A stretch of 64,000 nucleotides of DNA from Polyangiaceae bacterium (GCA_025936115.1 JAICTZ010000007.1:186001-250000), one strand, 5' to 3'. Shown: positions 26,308-37,664, numbered from the stretch's first letter. The notes: generated by a model not told the origin, from the sequence alone. A program made the numbers and translations.

Positions 26308-27198
26308 ATGAGACGGCTCGCGCAGCGCACAGGATTGCCACGGAGCACGGCCTGCGTGGCGTTACTCCTCGTCGGTTGCCTGCATGCGCGTGGTCGCGTG
26401 AACGGCGACGCGCCGAACGATGGTGCGCGCGCCGATGGGACGTATGAGACGCGCGAGCGCGAAGCGACGACTGCCGGGAGCTCGCCCGGGGCTCCGGCGA
26501 GTGCAGTCGGTGCAACGCGCGACTCCGGCGCCGAAGGCGCGCCGGCGACGGCAGGCGAGCTCCGTTTGCTAGCCGTTTCGGGCTTCGAGGACGCGGTCGT
26601 CGCCGTACCGACGAGTGGGCGCGCCGTGCCGCTGCTCGTCGCGACGCACGGCGCGGGCGGCGATTCGCGCTGGGAGTGTGAGCGCTGGAGCCGCGTCGCG
26701 CGCGGGCGTTGGTTCGTCGCCTGCCCGACGGGCGTGCCGCTGCGTCGCGGCGAAAGCGGCAGCTACTACTACCCCGATCATCCGACGCTCGAGCGCGAGG
26801 TGCTCGCCGTCGTCGCTGCCGTGCGTGCGAATTACGGCTCGCGCGTCGCCGAGAACGACGGCGTGTACCTCGGCTTTTCGCAAGGCGCGACGATGGGTGC
26901 GCTCATGCTCGTCGAGCACGGCGCAGAGTTTCCGCACCTCGTGCTGATCGAAGGCGGCAGCGGCGATTGGACGCGCAAACGCGCGGAGCGCTTTCACGCG
27001 TCGGGCGGGCAGAGCGTCTTCATCGTCTGCGGCACCGAACCGTGCGCGCGCCGCGCGACGACGAGTGCCCAAGCGCTCGAGCGCGCAGGCGTGCGAGCGA
27101 TTAGCCGTCATGCCGAAGGCGGCGGCCACACCGAGCTCGGGCCCGTGGGCGCCGAAGCCGAACAGCTGCTCGCAACGCTCGCCATTTCGGGGGTTTAG
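26308..27198 (+). CDS. Alpha/beta hydrolase lipoprotein (esterase-like)
   Basis: A 296-residue protein from MRRLAQ. The signal ends in lipobox ALLLVGC near residue 25, followed by a disordered Gly/Ala/Asp stretch to about 85. The catalytic domain shows the oxyanion region LLVATHGAGGDSRWEC, nucleophile elbow GFSQG near 195 and a terminal histidine in EGGGHTELG. This fits phospholipase/carboxylesterase or polyhydroxybutyrate-depolymerase-like alpha/beta hydrolases. Substrate cannot be told. Cysteines in CERWS, VACPT and CGTEPC may form disulfides, consistent with an extracytoplasmic place. An in-frame ATG at 26245 would precede the signal peptide by 21 residues. Confidence 0.82.
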   Translation: MRRLAQRTGLPRSTACVALLLVGCLHARGRVNGDAPNDGARADGTYETREREATTAGSSPGAPASAVGATRDSGAEGAPATAGELRLLAVSGFEDAVVAVPTSGRAVPLLVATHGAGGDSRWECERWSRVARGRWFVACPTGVPLRRGESGSYYYPDHPTLEREVLAVVAAVRANYGSRVAENDGVYLGFSQGATMGALMLVEHGAEFPHLVLIEGGSGDWTRKRAERFHASGGQSVFIVCGTEPCARRATTSAQALERAGVRAISRHAEGGGHTELGPVGAEAEQLLATLAISGV

Positions 27199-27327
27199 CG
27201 CACGTTGCAACGCTCGTTATTTCGGGCGTTTGGCGCGACGCGCCCAACGCGGGGCCTCGAGCTCGGCGCCGGTTTCTTGGCCCCGTGTGAGCGCCCGGCA
27301 TACGGGGAGAAGACCCGGAGGATTGTA

Positions 27328-27801
27328 ATGCGCAAGCGCCCGGCAACATTGGTCGTGATCGAGTTCGGTGCGAGCTGGCCGCGCTGGCTCCACCCGGCTC
27401 ACTCGGGAGATGTGGCCGTCGTCGCGCAGCATTACGAGGGGCTGCCGACCGATCTCGTCACGCAGGTGGCGAGCCGCATCACGCGCCTCTCCCACGCGGG
27501 CTGGCAACTCGACGAGGTGGTGCTCGTCACGAACGGTCGAACGGATCCGGATTCGGCTGCGGCCCGTTCGGTGCTCGCGCGCGGACTCGTCGGGCACTTG
27601 AAGGGCAACGGCGGCTGCCAGCTCACGCTGAGCGCGAGCGAGACTTACGGCAGGCGAGCGACGCACGAGCTTACGTCGCTCGCCGCGGCGCTCGAGCCCG
27701 TGACCCTGATCTCGGAGCTGTCCCTGTGCGTACGCGTGGGCGAGACGGCACCCGTATTCAGCCGCCCGCCCGCGCCGCGAACACTCGCGGCCAGCGGCTG
27801 A
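27328..27801 (+). CDS. Conserved-looking cytoplasmic protein of unknown function
   Basis: A 157-residue protein, start chosen at ATG 27328 because GGAGGA lies seven bases upstream. It begins RKRPATLVVIEFGASWP, with no signal peptide, and shows an alternating beta/alpha pattern (DEVVLVTNGRTD, LVGHLKGNGGCQLTLSA, THELTSLAAALEPVTLIS). That is reminiscent of a Rossmann-type or universal-stress-like fold, but no signature motif allows assignment. Convergent with the BlaI-linked lipoprotein gene, with a hairpin between them. Confidence 0.7.
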   Translation: MRKRPATLVVIEFGASWPRWLHPAHSGDVAVVAQHYEGLPTDLVTQVASRITRLSHAGWQLDEVVLVTNGRTDPDSAAARSVLARGLVGHLKGNGGCQLTLSASETYGRRATHELTSLAAALEPVTLISELSLCVRVGETAPVFSRPPAPRTLAASG

Positions 27802-27828
27802 GCGCCAAGAGCGGCTCTTCAGCGGCGG

Positions 27829-27850
27829 CGCCGCGCGTGCTTGCGCGGCG
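27829..27850. terminator. 8-bp GC-rich hairpin between convergent genes
   Basis: CGCCGCGC (27829-27836) pairs exactly with GCGCGGCG (27843-27850) around a six-base loop GTGCTT. It lies between the stops of the unknown protein and the lipoprotein gene read the other way. Confidence 0.45.
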
Positions 27851-27857
27851 GACACGC

Positions 27858-28280
27858 TCACTGCGCGTGGACGGGAGTGCGTATGCTCACTTGTACCTCG
27901 AAGCCGCCGCTCGGCTTCGAGCTGATGCCGAAGCGGAAGCTGCCCGGCTCGCGCGGGTGGCCGTAGTGCACGCCGTCGAGGCTGGTTTGAAGTTTCGCGC
28001 CCTCGACGCGCAGGAAGAAGTCACGCTTTGCGGTGAGCCAGAGCTCGCTCGGCCTCGGCGTTATTTCGATGATTTCCCCCGTGACATCGAAAATCACCGG
28101 GATGCGATCGCCCGCCTTGAACGCGATCACGACGGGGTGACCCGGGGGCACGGGCGTGCGGCCGAACTCGGCGGGGCGCAGCACGACGGGGCTCGCAGCA
28201 CTCCCGGCGCAACCCGAGAGCCCCGCGCCGAGCACCCACGCAAGCGACAGGCGAGCGAATACCGATGAACGAAACGACAT
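27858..28280 (-). CDS. Lipoprotein gene under a BlaI-type operator
   Basis: A 140-residue protein from MSFRSSVF, with the ribosome site AGGAG 8 bases upstream. The signal ends in lipobox LGAGLSGC near residue 24. The mature part is beta-rich (VVIAFKAGDRIPVIFDVTGEIIEI, FRFGISSKPSGGFEVQVSI) and resembles no named family. A palindrome matching the operator in front of blaI overlaps its ribosome site, so this protein is probably part of the BlaI regulon and perhaps its envelope effector or sensor. This regulatory link is inferred from sequence alone. Confidence 0.78.
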   Translation of the reverse strand: MSFRSSVFARLSLAWVLGAGLSGCAGSAASPVVLRPAEFGRTPVPPGHPVVIAFKAGDRIPVIFDVTGEIIEITPRPSELWLTAKRDFFLRVEGAKLQTSLDGVHYGHPREPGSFRFGISSKPSGGFEVQVSIRTPVHAQ

Positions 28281-28288
28281 GATTAGTC

Positions 28289-28304
28289 TCCTACGGTCGT
28301 AGTA
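28289..28304. promoter_or_regulatory. BlaI-type operator before the lipoprotein gene
   Basis: TCCTACGGTCGTAGTA has the perfect core CTACG-GT-CGTAG. It matches the blaI operator at 29862 in 14 of 16 positions (allowing the opposite orientation for the centre). It overlaps the AGGAG ribosome site of the leftward gene, so bound repressor would block both transcription and ribosome access. Confidence 0.7.
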
Positions 28305-28346
28305 ATTCAAACCAATGCAACGGTCGGCCGCGGGATCCCGGCAGCC

Positions 28347-29468
28347 TCAAGGCGTGTGATTCCCGAACGCGACGAGTCGGAGCACCGCGAGCGCGCACCA
28401 GCCAGCCGCCACGAGCTTGAGCGCACCGAGCAGCACGCGAGATGACTTGGCGGCCGGCGCAGCCGAGCCCGAGCGAACCGGCACGTCCGAGAGTAGACGG
28501 CGCACACGAGACTCGAGCACCGCTGCCGAACCCGTCATGCCGAGCGCGTACGGCTCGGCGTGCTCGCAGGCGAGCTCCGCGGTGGTCACGAGCGCGCGAG
28601 CGAGCGCCGGCGCGCCGACTCCCGAAGCCAGCGCGGCATCGGCGGCGCGCCGCTCGAGGTGCGCGGCCACGCGCGCGACCGCCGCGCTCGTGCCCGGCAC
28701 GTACCAAAACCAACATTTCAGCGTCTCGAGCGCGAACATCAGCGCGGCGTCGAAGCGCCGGATGTGCGCGAGCTCGTGCTGGACGACGGCCTCGACCTCC
28801 GCGGGCGGGAGAACGCGCGTCAGTCGCTCGGGCAAGAAGACGCACGGCGCGAGGATGCCGGCCGCGAACGGCGGCCCCGAGAGCTCGCCGCTCTCGAGCA
28901 CTCGAACCACGCGGAAACCGACGGCGCGGAGCTCGCGCAAGGTCGCGCGCTCGGCGATGCCGCGGACCCGCGCCGACGCTGCCAAACGCCGGGACCACGC
29001 GCGCAGAACCCCGGTGCACGACGCGGCGACGAGGGCGAAGGCGACGAACGGTGCCACGGCGGGCCCGAGCTTCCCGGCGAGCGCGCGGACGGCGAGGTCG
29101 CCGGCGCTCTGCGGCGAGGTCCCGCCGGCATGCCGTGCCCAGAGCTGCGCCTGTACGAGGGGACCTGCCGCCGTGAAGCCGAACCCGACGCGAAAGGAGC
29201 CGAGCACCTGACGTACGCCCTGCTCCGAGCGCCAAAAGAAGGATGCTGCGGGCACGCCCCGCGCGAACTCCAGCGCGAGCTTCACGAACGGCAGCACGAG
29301 CACGACGAGCCCGAGCCGGCTCTGCTCGAGCCGGAATGCCCGAAAGATCAGCAAACTCAGCGCGAGCGCCAGCCAAAATGACGCGCAGGCGTTGAACGAC
29401 AGATTGAAGAGCGCGTCTCCCCAGAGCTTCAGCGTGGCGGCAAGCTCGTGCGGCGCCACGTCATTCAC
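28347..29468 (-). CDS. M56-family (BlaR1/MecR1-like) membrane metalloprotease
   Basis: A 373-residue membrane protein with N-terminal helices (about 25-65), a helix near 140-165 and one near the C-terminus. The zinc motif QHELAHIRRFD, an HExxH site, lies near residue 240, followed by the expected downstream glutamate region (AHLERRAADAAL). In BlaR1 and MecR1 such a domain faces the cytoplasm and, once an outer sensor fires, triggers cleavage of the BlaI repressor. There is no penicillin-binding sensor domain here, so the signal is unknown. The gene overlaps blaI by eight bases, as in typical blaI-blaR operons. Confidence 0.88.
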   Translation of the reverse strand: MNDVAPHELAATLKLWGDALFNLSFNACASFWLALALSLLIFRAFRLEQSRLGLVVLVLPFVKLALEFARGVPAASFFWRSEQGVRQVLGSFRVGFGFTAAGPLVQAQLWARHAGGTSPQSAGDLAVRALAGKLGPAVAPFVAFALVAASCTGVLRAWSRRLAASARVRGIAERATLRELRAVGFRVVRVLESGELSGPPFAAGILAPCVFLPERLTRVLPPAEVEAVVQHELAHIRRFDAALMFALETLKCWFWYVPGTSAAVARVAAHLERRAADAALASGVGAPALARALVTTAELACEHAEPYALGMTGSAAVLESRVRRLLSDVPVRSGSAAPAAKSSRVLLGALKLVAAGWCALAVLRLVAFGNHTP

Positions 29469-29850
29469 CTTTCGCCTTCAGCCGCGCGTCGACCCAGCGC
29501 CGGAGTTCGCGTAAATCGTCGCGCGAGAGCTCGCTCGCATCGAGCAGCGCCGTGAGCGGCGCCGTGCCACGCCCCGGAAACAGCGACGAACGCAGCCGCT
29601 TGACGATGCGAGCCTTGAGCAGCTCCGAACCGCGCGCAGCCGAGTACACGAAGCGACGGCCGTCACGCCGGCGGCGAATGACGCCCTTGTCGTGGAGGCG
29701 TGCCAAAACGGTCATGACGGTCGTGTAGGCGAGAGCCTCCCCTTCCCGCTCGAGCTCGGCGAGCACGTCGCCGACGGTGGCGGTGCGGCGCCGCTCGACC
29801 AAGCCGAGGACGCGCATTTCGAGTGGGCCGAGCTCGGCCGTGGCGACCAT
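29461..29850 (-). CDS. BlaI/MecI/CopY-family transcriptional repressor
   Basis: A 129-residue winged-helix repressor. The N-terminal half ELGPLEMRVLGLVERRRTATVGDV and AYTTVMTVLARLHDKGVIRRRRDGR matches the Penicillinase_R DNA-binding domain; the C-terminal half holds the dimerisation helices. It should repress from TACTACG-type palindromes until cleaved through the M56 protease encoded immediately downstream. One such palindrome lies 11 bases before its own start, so it is autoregulated. No beta-lactamase gene is nearby. Confidence 0.92.
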   Translation of the reverse strand: MVATAELGPLEMRVLGLVERRRTATVGDVLAELEREGEALAYTTVMTVLARLHDKGVIRRRRDGRRFVYSAARGSELLKARIVKRLRSSLFPGRGTAPLTALLDASELSRDDLRELRRWVDARLKAKGE

Positions 29851-29861
29851 TCGCGCATTGC

Positions 29862-29877
29862 TACTACGGGCGTAGTA
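29862..29877. promoter_or_regulatory. BlaI-type operator before blaI
   Basis: TACTACGGGCGTAGTA has perfect 7-base arms (TACTACG / CGTAGTA) around GG. This is close to the known BlaI/MecI operator pattern TACTACA-NN-TGTAGTA. It sits 11 bases upstream of the blaI start and 82 bases upstream of mutS2 on the other strand, so mutS2 could also be affected. Confidence 0.85.
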
Positions 29878-29959
29878 AAATGCAAACTGCCGAACCGGAC
29901 CTGCGATCGCCCGGGAACATGCTAGAGCGGCGCGTCATTCCCCGGAAATAACGGCCGCC

Positions 29960-32359
29960 ATGGACCCCGTCACGCTCCGCGCCCTCGAATGGCCGGCCCT
30001 GCTCGAGCGCATCGCCGCCCACACGGCGAGCCTTGCCGGCGCCGAGCGGCTCCGCGCGACCGAGCCCTGTCCGGCGCTCGAGACGGCGCGCGCCCTCGCC
30101 GCGCGGACGCGCGACGCCGTCGCGCTCGACGCCCTGGGTGAAGCGCTGCCGCTCCGGGATTTCCCCGACGTGCGCGAGTCGCTCGTGCGCGCGCAAAAGG
30201 GCGGCACGCTGAGCGGTCACGAGCTCATCGGGATCGCGCGCTTGCTCGCCGTCTCGCACGCCGTGCGGCTCTTCGCCGACGAGCGACGCGAGCGCTTCCC
30301 TGCGCTGTTCGATGCCGTTGCGAGCGAAGCGCGCCTCGACGCGCTCGAACGGTCGCTCGTCGCCGCCCTCGAGCCGGACGGCACGGTGAGCGACGCGGCC
30401 TCGCCCGCATTGCGCGAAGCTCGCGTCCGCGTCCGCGACGCGCGTGAGGCGCTCAAGGAGCGGCTCGAAGGCTGCCTGAAGACGCACGCCGACGTGCTGC
30501 AGGGCCGCTACTACACCGAGCGCGACGGCCGTTACGTCCTGCCCGTCCGCTCGGACGCGCATTTGCGCGTCGAGGGCATCGTGCTCGGCTCGTCCGCGTC
30601 GGGCGGCACCCTGTTCGTGGAGCCGCGCGAAGCGACCGAGCACGGCAACCGCCTGAAACTTCGCCTCGCCGACGTCGAGCGCGAGGAGGAGCGCGTGCTC
30701 GCCGAGCTCACGCGCGGCGTCGCGCAGCAACGCGAAGCGCTCGAGCGCGCGTTCGACGCCGCGCTCGAAGCCGATCGGCTCGCGGCGCTCGCGCTCTGGG
30801 CGCGCACCGCCAAAGCCGAGGTCGTCGAACCGGACGCAGGCGACGCCATCGACTTGCAGGAGGTGCGCCACCCGCTGCTCGTGTCGACCGGCATTGCCGT
30901 GGTGCCGAACGACGTGCGCGTGGGCGGCGGCCGTGCCCTCGTGATTTCGGGCCCCAACGCCGGCGGCAAGACGGTGGCGCTCAAGTGTCTCGGCCTCGCC
31001 GTGTGGATGGCGCGCGCGGGGATCCCGATCCCGTGCGCCACGGGGTCGCGCGTCGGCTGGTTCTCCGAGGTGCTCGCCGACGTGGGCGACGAACAATCGC
31101 TCGAGCGCTCGCTCTCGACGTTCAGCGCGCACGTGACGCGCCTCGCGGAGATCGTGCGCCGCTCGGCGCCCGGTACGCTCGTGCTACTCGACGAGGTCGC
31201 CTCGGGCACCGATCCCGAAGAGGGCGCGGCGCTCGCGGCGGCCGTGCTCGAAGCCATCACGGCGCGAGGCGCGGCGGCCGCCGTGACGACGCACTACGAG
31301 CGACTCAAAGAGCTCGCGGCGCTGCCGGGCCCGCTCGAAAACGCGAGCGTCGCCTTCGATTTCGAGCGCATGGAGCCGACGTTTCGGCTGACGCTCGGCG
31401 TGCCGGGACCATCGAGCGCGCTCGCGGTCGCCGCTCGTTTCGGACTCGAGCCGAGCGTGCTCGAGCGGGCGCACGCGCTCTTGCCCGACCGTGCGCGCGA
31501 GCGCGAGGAAGCCGTGAAACGACTCGAAGCAGAGCGAAGCGCGCTCGAGCGTGAACGCGCCGAGCTCCGTGGCGAGCTCGCACTGGCCGCGGCCGCACGC
31601 GCCGATATCGAGCGCGAGCGTGACCGCGCCGTCACGGAAGCCAACGCCGAGCTCGGCCGCGAGGCGCGTGAGCTCACCTCCGTCGTGCGCGCCGCCCGGA
31701 CCGAAGTGCGGGAGGCCCGCCAGCGACTCCGGAGCGCCGGGCTCGAACCGGCCGCGCTGCGGGATGCCGAACGCGCCGTCAGTCGCGCCGCGACGCACGT
31801 CGCGCTCGGCGGGACGCTCGAACGCCACGAACGCGCGAGCGCCGAGCAGCGCCGCGGCAAAGCCGAGACGCCGCCCGCGCCCCCGCTGCTCGCCGTGGGC
31901 GCAACCGTGCGCGTCAAAAAAACGGGCACCCTCGCGACGGTCGAAGCGGCGCCAGAACGTGGCTCGATCCGTTTGCGCGCCGGTGCCGTGCGACTGACGC
32001 TTTCCCTCGACGACGTCGAGCCCGCCAAGGGCGGCTCTCCTCGCGGAAATACGCCAAAACCTATGCCGCGAGCACGCACGCGAGCGACGACGTTGGCGGC
32101 CGCGGTCCGCACGCCGACGAACACCTTGGATCTGCGAGGCACACGCGTCGATGAAGCGCTCGGGCGCCTCGACGCATTTCTCGACGTCATGCTGGGCGAG
32201 GGCGAGCCGCTCGGCTTCGTATTGCATGGACACGGTACGGGCGCGATCAAAGCCGCCGTCCGCGAGCACCTCGCCGCGTCGAGCTATATCGAGCAGAGCC
32301 GCGCCGCCGAGCCCGACGAGGGCGGCGACGCGTTCACCGTGTTTTGGCTCCGCGATTGA
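29960..32359 (+). CDS. mutS2: MutS2 endonuclease/ATPase
   Basis: A 799-residue MutS2. The N-terminal core and clamp (about 1-310) lead to the ABC-type ATPase with Walker A GPNAGGKT near 332, the DEVASGTDPEEG Walker B/signature near 415 and the TTHYERLK switch. A long coiled coil follows (about 500-600). A KOW-like stretch and a C-terminal Smr nuclease domain (about 720-799) with LDLRGTRVDEA and HGHGTGAI complete the standard layout. MutS2 acts on recombination intermediates and, in some bacteria, on collided ribosomes. It lacks the MutS mismatch-recognition domain. Start ATG 29960 gives the usual MutS2 opening. Confidence 0.95.
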   Translation: MDPVTLRALEWPALLERIAAHTASLAGAERLRATEPCPALETARALAARTRDAVALDALGEALPLRDFPDVRESLVRAQKGGTLSGHELIGIARLLAVSHAVRLFADERRERFPALFDAVASEARLDALERSLVAALEPDGTVSDAASPALREARVRVRDAREALKERLEGCLKTHADVLQGRYYTERDGRYVLPVRSDAHLRVEGIVLGSSASGGTLFVEPREATEHGNRLKLRLADVEREEERVLAELTRGVAQQREALERAFDAALEADRLAALALWARTAKAEVVEPDAGDAIDLQEVRHPLLVSTGIAVVPNDVRVGGGRALVISGPNAGGKTVALKCLGLAVWMARAGIPIPCATGSRVGWFSEVLADVGDEQSLERSLSTFSAHVTRLAEIVRRSAPGTLVLLDEVASGTDPEEGAALAAAVLEAITARGAAAAVTTHYERLKELAALPGPLENASVAFDFERMEPTFRLTLGVPGPSSALAVAARFGLEPSVLERAHALLPDRAREREEAVKRLEAERSALERERAELRGELALAAAARADIERERDRAVTEANAELGREARELTSVVRAARTEVREARQRLRSAGLEPAALRDAERAVSRAATHVALGGTLERHERASAEQRRGKAETPPAPPLLAVGATVRVKKTGTLATVEAAPERGSIRLRAGAVRLTLSLDDVEPAKGGSPRGNTPKPMPRARTRATTLAAAVRTPTNTLDLRGTRVDEALGRLDAFLDVMLGEGEPLGFVLHGHGTGAIKAAVREHLAASSYIEQSRAAEPDEGGDAFTVFWLRD

Positions 32360-32421
32360 CGATGCGTACGAGCTCCGCGCGCGCGCAGACCGTCACGTGA
32401 AAGAACTCTTACTTTCCGGCA

Positions 32422-34506
32422 GTGCCACGCGCCGTCGCTGGAACCAGTGACAGCGCCGGAGCCTCGCGGTACGAACCCGGCATGTCGGACCCGGCGGCCG
32501 CAAACACGGCCGGTGCGACGCGCACGAACCCCGCCCCCATTGCGGCGGAGTCGAACGAGCCCACGGCGTCGCTCGAAACCAAAGCCCCCGCGCAGAGCGA
32601 CGCGCCGGCCATCGCTGCCTCGAGTGCCACAGCGCACGAGCGGCCCGCGGGACCGCAAAGCCCGCGCTACCTCGCCAAACTGGCCGTCGGCGCGCTCGGC
32701 GTCGTCTTCGGCGACATCGGCACGAGCCCCCTGTACTCGATGCGCGTCTGCGTCCAGGGCGCCCATCTGCCGATCAACCACGCGAGCGTGCTCGGTTGTC
32801 TCTCGCTGATTTTTTGGTCGCTCACGCTGATCGTCGCCGTGAAATACGTGTTTTACGTGCTGCGCGCCGACAACAAAGGTGAGGGCGGCATCTTGTCCCT
32901 CTCGGCGCTTGCGACGGCCGTCGCGCGCGGCACACGCCTGCGGCCGTTCGTGGTCGCCTGCGGCGTGTTCGGCGCCGCGCTGCTGTACGGTGACGGCGCG
33001 ATCACGCCCGCGATCTCGGTGCTCAGCGCCGTCGAAGGTCTCGAGGTGGCGGCGCCGCGGCTCGCGCCGTTCGTGATTCCGATCACGCTCGTGATCCTCG
33101 TCGGACTCTTCTGGCTCCAAAAGCGCGGGACCGCGAGCATCGGCGCCGTGTTCGGGCCGATCATGCTGCTCTGGTTCTTCACACTCGCGCTGCTCGGCCT
33201 CTATCGCCTGGGCTCGAACCTGAGCGTGCTCGCCGCGATCAGCCCGACCTACGCGCTCAGCTTCATGCTGGCTCAGGGGCGGGAGAGCATCGTCGTGCTC
33301 GGCGCGGTGTTCCTCGTCGTGACGGGTGGAGAGGCGCTCTACGCCGATCTCGGCCATTTCGGACGCAAGCCGATTCAGCTCGGGTGGTTCGCCGTCGCGT
33401 TTCCCGCGCTCTTGCTCAACTACTTCGGGCAGGGTGCGCTCCTGCTCTCGGACCCCACCACGGCCGAAAACCCATTTTTCCGCATGGCGCCGAGCTGGGC
33501 GCTCTACCCGCTCGTCGCGCTCTCGACGGCCGCGACCGTGATCGCTTCGCAGGCCCTCATCACGGGCGTTTTCTCGCTCACGCAGCAGGCGACGATGCTC
33601 GGCTTCTTGCCGCGTATCGAGGTCCGGCACACGAGCGCCCACGAGCGCGGACAAATCTACGTCCCCACCATGAATTGGCTCTTGATGCTCGCCACGGTGA
33701 GCCTCGTCTTGAGCTTCAAGAGCTCCGATGCGCTCGCCGCGGCCTACGGCATCGCCGTCACGCTCACGATGGTGATCACGACCATCCTCGCCGGGATGTA
33801 CGCCCGCCGTGGCTGGCACTGGCGGCTCGAGCGGGTCGTGCTCTTGACCGTGGTCCTGCTCGTCCCCGAGACCGTGTTCCTGATCTCGAACCTCGCGAAG
33901 TTCTTGGACGGCGGCTTCGTTCCGATCGCGATCGGCGTCGGCTTGTTCGTGGTGATGATGACGTGGCGCCGCGGGCGAGAAATTCTGTTCCGGCGCTTCC
34001 AAGAAGATTTGCTGCCGCTAACCGATTTCTTCGATCTTTTACGGGTCGAGATCCCGGCGCGCGTCCCGGGGACCGCCGTCTTCATGACGGCGAGCGGCGA
34101 CGGCACTCCGCCCGCGCTCTTGCGCAACTTCATGCACAACCGCGTGCTCCACCAGCACATCGTGCTCCTCACGATCAAGACGACGGAGAGCGCCCGCGTC
34201 GCGGAGGAGGATCGTTTCCAGGTCGAGCACCTCGAGCACGGTTTCAGTCGCGTGACCGGCCGCTACGGCTTCATGGAGCAGCCCGACGCCCCGACCTTGC
34301 TCGAGCGCGCCGGCCTGGTTTCGAGCGTCGAGCACACGACGTTCTTCCTCGGCCGCGAAAACCTGATTTCGAGCCAGCACCCGGGCATGGCGCGCTGGCG
34401 CATCCGGCTATTTGCGACACTCACCCGAAACGCGCAGCCCGCGAACAAGTTCTTCGGCATCCCCTCCGACCGCGTCATGGAAATTGGGGCTCAGATCGAG
34501 CTGTAG
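32422..34506 (+). CDS. kup: KUP-type potassium uptake protein
   Basis: About 694 residues. After a 70-residue disordered Ala/Pro-rich extension, the transporter core begins at LAKLAVGALGVVFGDIGTSPLYS, the KUP/HAK signature, and continues through about 12 transmembrane helices (YGDGAITPAISVLSAVEGLEV, GQGALLL, SLTQQATMLGFLPRIEVRHTS). The C-terminal cytoplasmic domain (about 540-694) ends IGAQIEL. It imports K+ driven by proton symport. Two starts are possible: GTG 32422 or ATG 32482 (MSDPAAAN); neither has a convincing ribosome site, and both keep the extension. No riboswitch was recognised upstream. Confidence 0.94.
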   Translation: MPRAVAGTSDSAGASRYEPGMSDPAAANTAGATRTNPAPIAAESNEPTASLETKAPAQSDAPAIAASSATAHERPAGPQSPRYLAKLAVGALGVVFGDIGTSPLYSMRVCVQGAHLPINHASVLGCLSLIFWSLTLIVAVKYVFYVLRADNKGEGGILSLSALATAVARGTRLRPFVVACGVFGAALLYGDGAITPAISVLSAVEGLEVAAPRLAPFVIPITLVILVGLFWLQKRGTASIGAVFGPIMLLWFFTLALLGLYRLGSNLSVLAAISPTYALSFMLAQGRESIVVLGAVFLVVTGGEALYADLGHFGRKPIQLGWFAVAFPALLLNYFGQGALLLSDPTTAENPFFRMAPSWALYPLVALSTAATVIASQALITGVFSLTQQATMLGFLPRIEVRHTSAHERGQIYVPTMNWLLMLATVSLVLSFKSSDALAAAYGIAVTLTMVITTILAGMYARRGWHWRLERVVLLTVVLLVPETVFLISNLAKFLDGGFVPIAIGVGLFVVMMTWRRGREILFRRFQEDLLPLTDFFDLLRVEIPARVPGTAVFMTASGDGTPPALLRNFMHNRVLHQHIVLLTIKTTESARVAEEDRFQVEHLEHGFSRVTGRYGFMEQPDAPTLLERAGLVSSVEHTTFFLGRENLISSQHPGMARWRIRLFATLTRNAQPANKFFGIPSDRVMEIGAQIEL

Positions 34507-34623
34507 TCACAGGCAGCCGCCATTCGATTCCGATCCCGCAGTCCCACGGGGAAGGTCGACGGCTGCCACGCCCTGCCCTGCCTCTCGCCAGGGAGATGGT
34601 TCCGACGCTTTTGTTTGTGTTGT

Positions 34624-34647
34624 TTTCGGGGCCCCGACCCCGAAAAC
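34624..34647. terminator. 9-bp hairpin after kup
   Basis: TTTTCGGGG (34624-34632) pairs exactly with CCCCGAAAA (34639-34647) around CCCCGA, followed shortly by TTTTCT. The A/T ends and trailing T-run make it a credible intrinsic terminator for kup. The rest of the 34507-34733 gap shows no gene. Confidence 0.65.
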
Positions 34648-34733
34648 CGTTTTCTCCGGCGTCGCGCGAATCGTTACTGCACCTACAGCGGCGACTTGCA
34701 TGGGGCAGCTTCACGTCTTAGGTTCGCGCCACC

Positions 34734-34961
34734 GTGCACAGCGCTGAATGGATTGGTCTCCTCGTCGTCCTCGTCATCCTGGGGTTCCAAGCGCGCACGA
34801 CCCTCAAGGTATGGCGATCGAAGCTCTTCGATCGCTCGCAGAAGATCGCGCAGAGCCAGCTGATTTGGCTGCTGCCGCTGATCGGCGCCGTGATCGTGAT
34901 GAGCGTGCTCGACGACGAGGACCAGCGGGACAAGGGACCGCCGCCCGGCCTCGGAAGATGA
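34734..34961 (+). CDS. Small two-helix membrane protein (PLDc_N-like)
   Basis: A 75-residue protein from GTG 34734, with helix one at about 6-21 (WIGLLVVLVILGFQA) and helix two at about 43-60 (LIWLLPLIGAVIVMSVL), then a short acidic/Pro tail. The segment SQLIWLLPLIGAVIV resembles the short PLDc_N membrane module found alone in many bacteria. It stands alone between two hairpins. The call is moderate; the two well placed helices and clean codon use favour a real gene. Confidence 0.6.
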   Translation: MHSAEWIGLLVVLVILGFQARTTLKVWRSKLFDRSQKIAQSQLIWLLPLIGAVIVMSVLDDEDQRDKGPPPGLGR

Positions 34962-34968
34962 GTGATTT

Positions 34969-34992
34969 CGGGCTCTTGCAGAGCTGAGCCCG
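34969..34992. terminator. 7-bp hairpin after small membrane protein gene
   Basis: CGGGCTC (34969-34975) pairs with GAGCCCG (34986-34992) just past the stop of the 75-residue gene. There is no T-run, so termination is uncertain. Confidence 0.4.
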
Positions 34993-35122
34993 CCACCGTA
35001 GCCGTCGGGAGCCTTAGGCTGTAGCAACAGGGCCGGCGCTGCGCTAATAGGGCGCGCCCTCGAGTGGAATATCTACGGGTCTGCCTGGCGCAGGCCCGCC
35101 CCCTCACCTGGAGCCAAACGCC

Positions 35123-37567
<2,445 letters not shown>

Positions 37568-37596
37568 GCTCGAGTTTGGCGTAAGTCGTCGCACCG

Positions 37597-37626
37597 GAGC
37601 GTCAGCGGCTCGCAACGCTGACGCTC
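37597..37626. terminator. 11-bp perfect hairpin between hppA and DUF72 gene
   Basis: GAGCGTCAGCG (37597-37607) is the exact reverse complement of CGCTGACGCTC (37616-37626), with an eight-base loop. It is placed between two convergent stop codons, fitting a bidirectional terminator. Confidence 0.6.
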
Positions 37627-37664
37627 TGGGGTGCCGGCGGCGGTCCGGGCCCGCTCGACGACGA

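Noticed and set aside
29862..29960. mutS2 as a true member of the BlaI regulon
   Set aside because: The operator is 82 bases upstream and hugs the blaI start; control of mutS2 cannot be argued from position alone.
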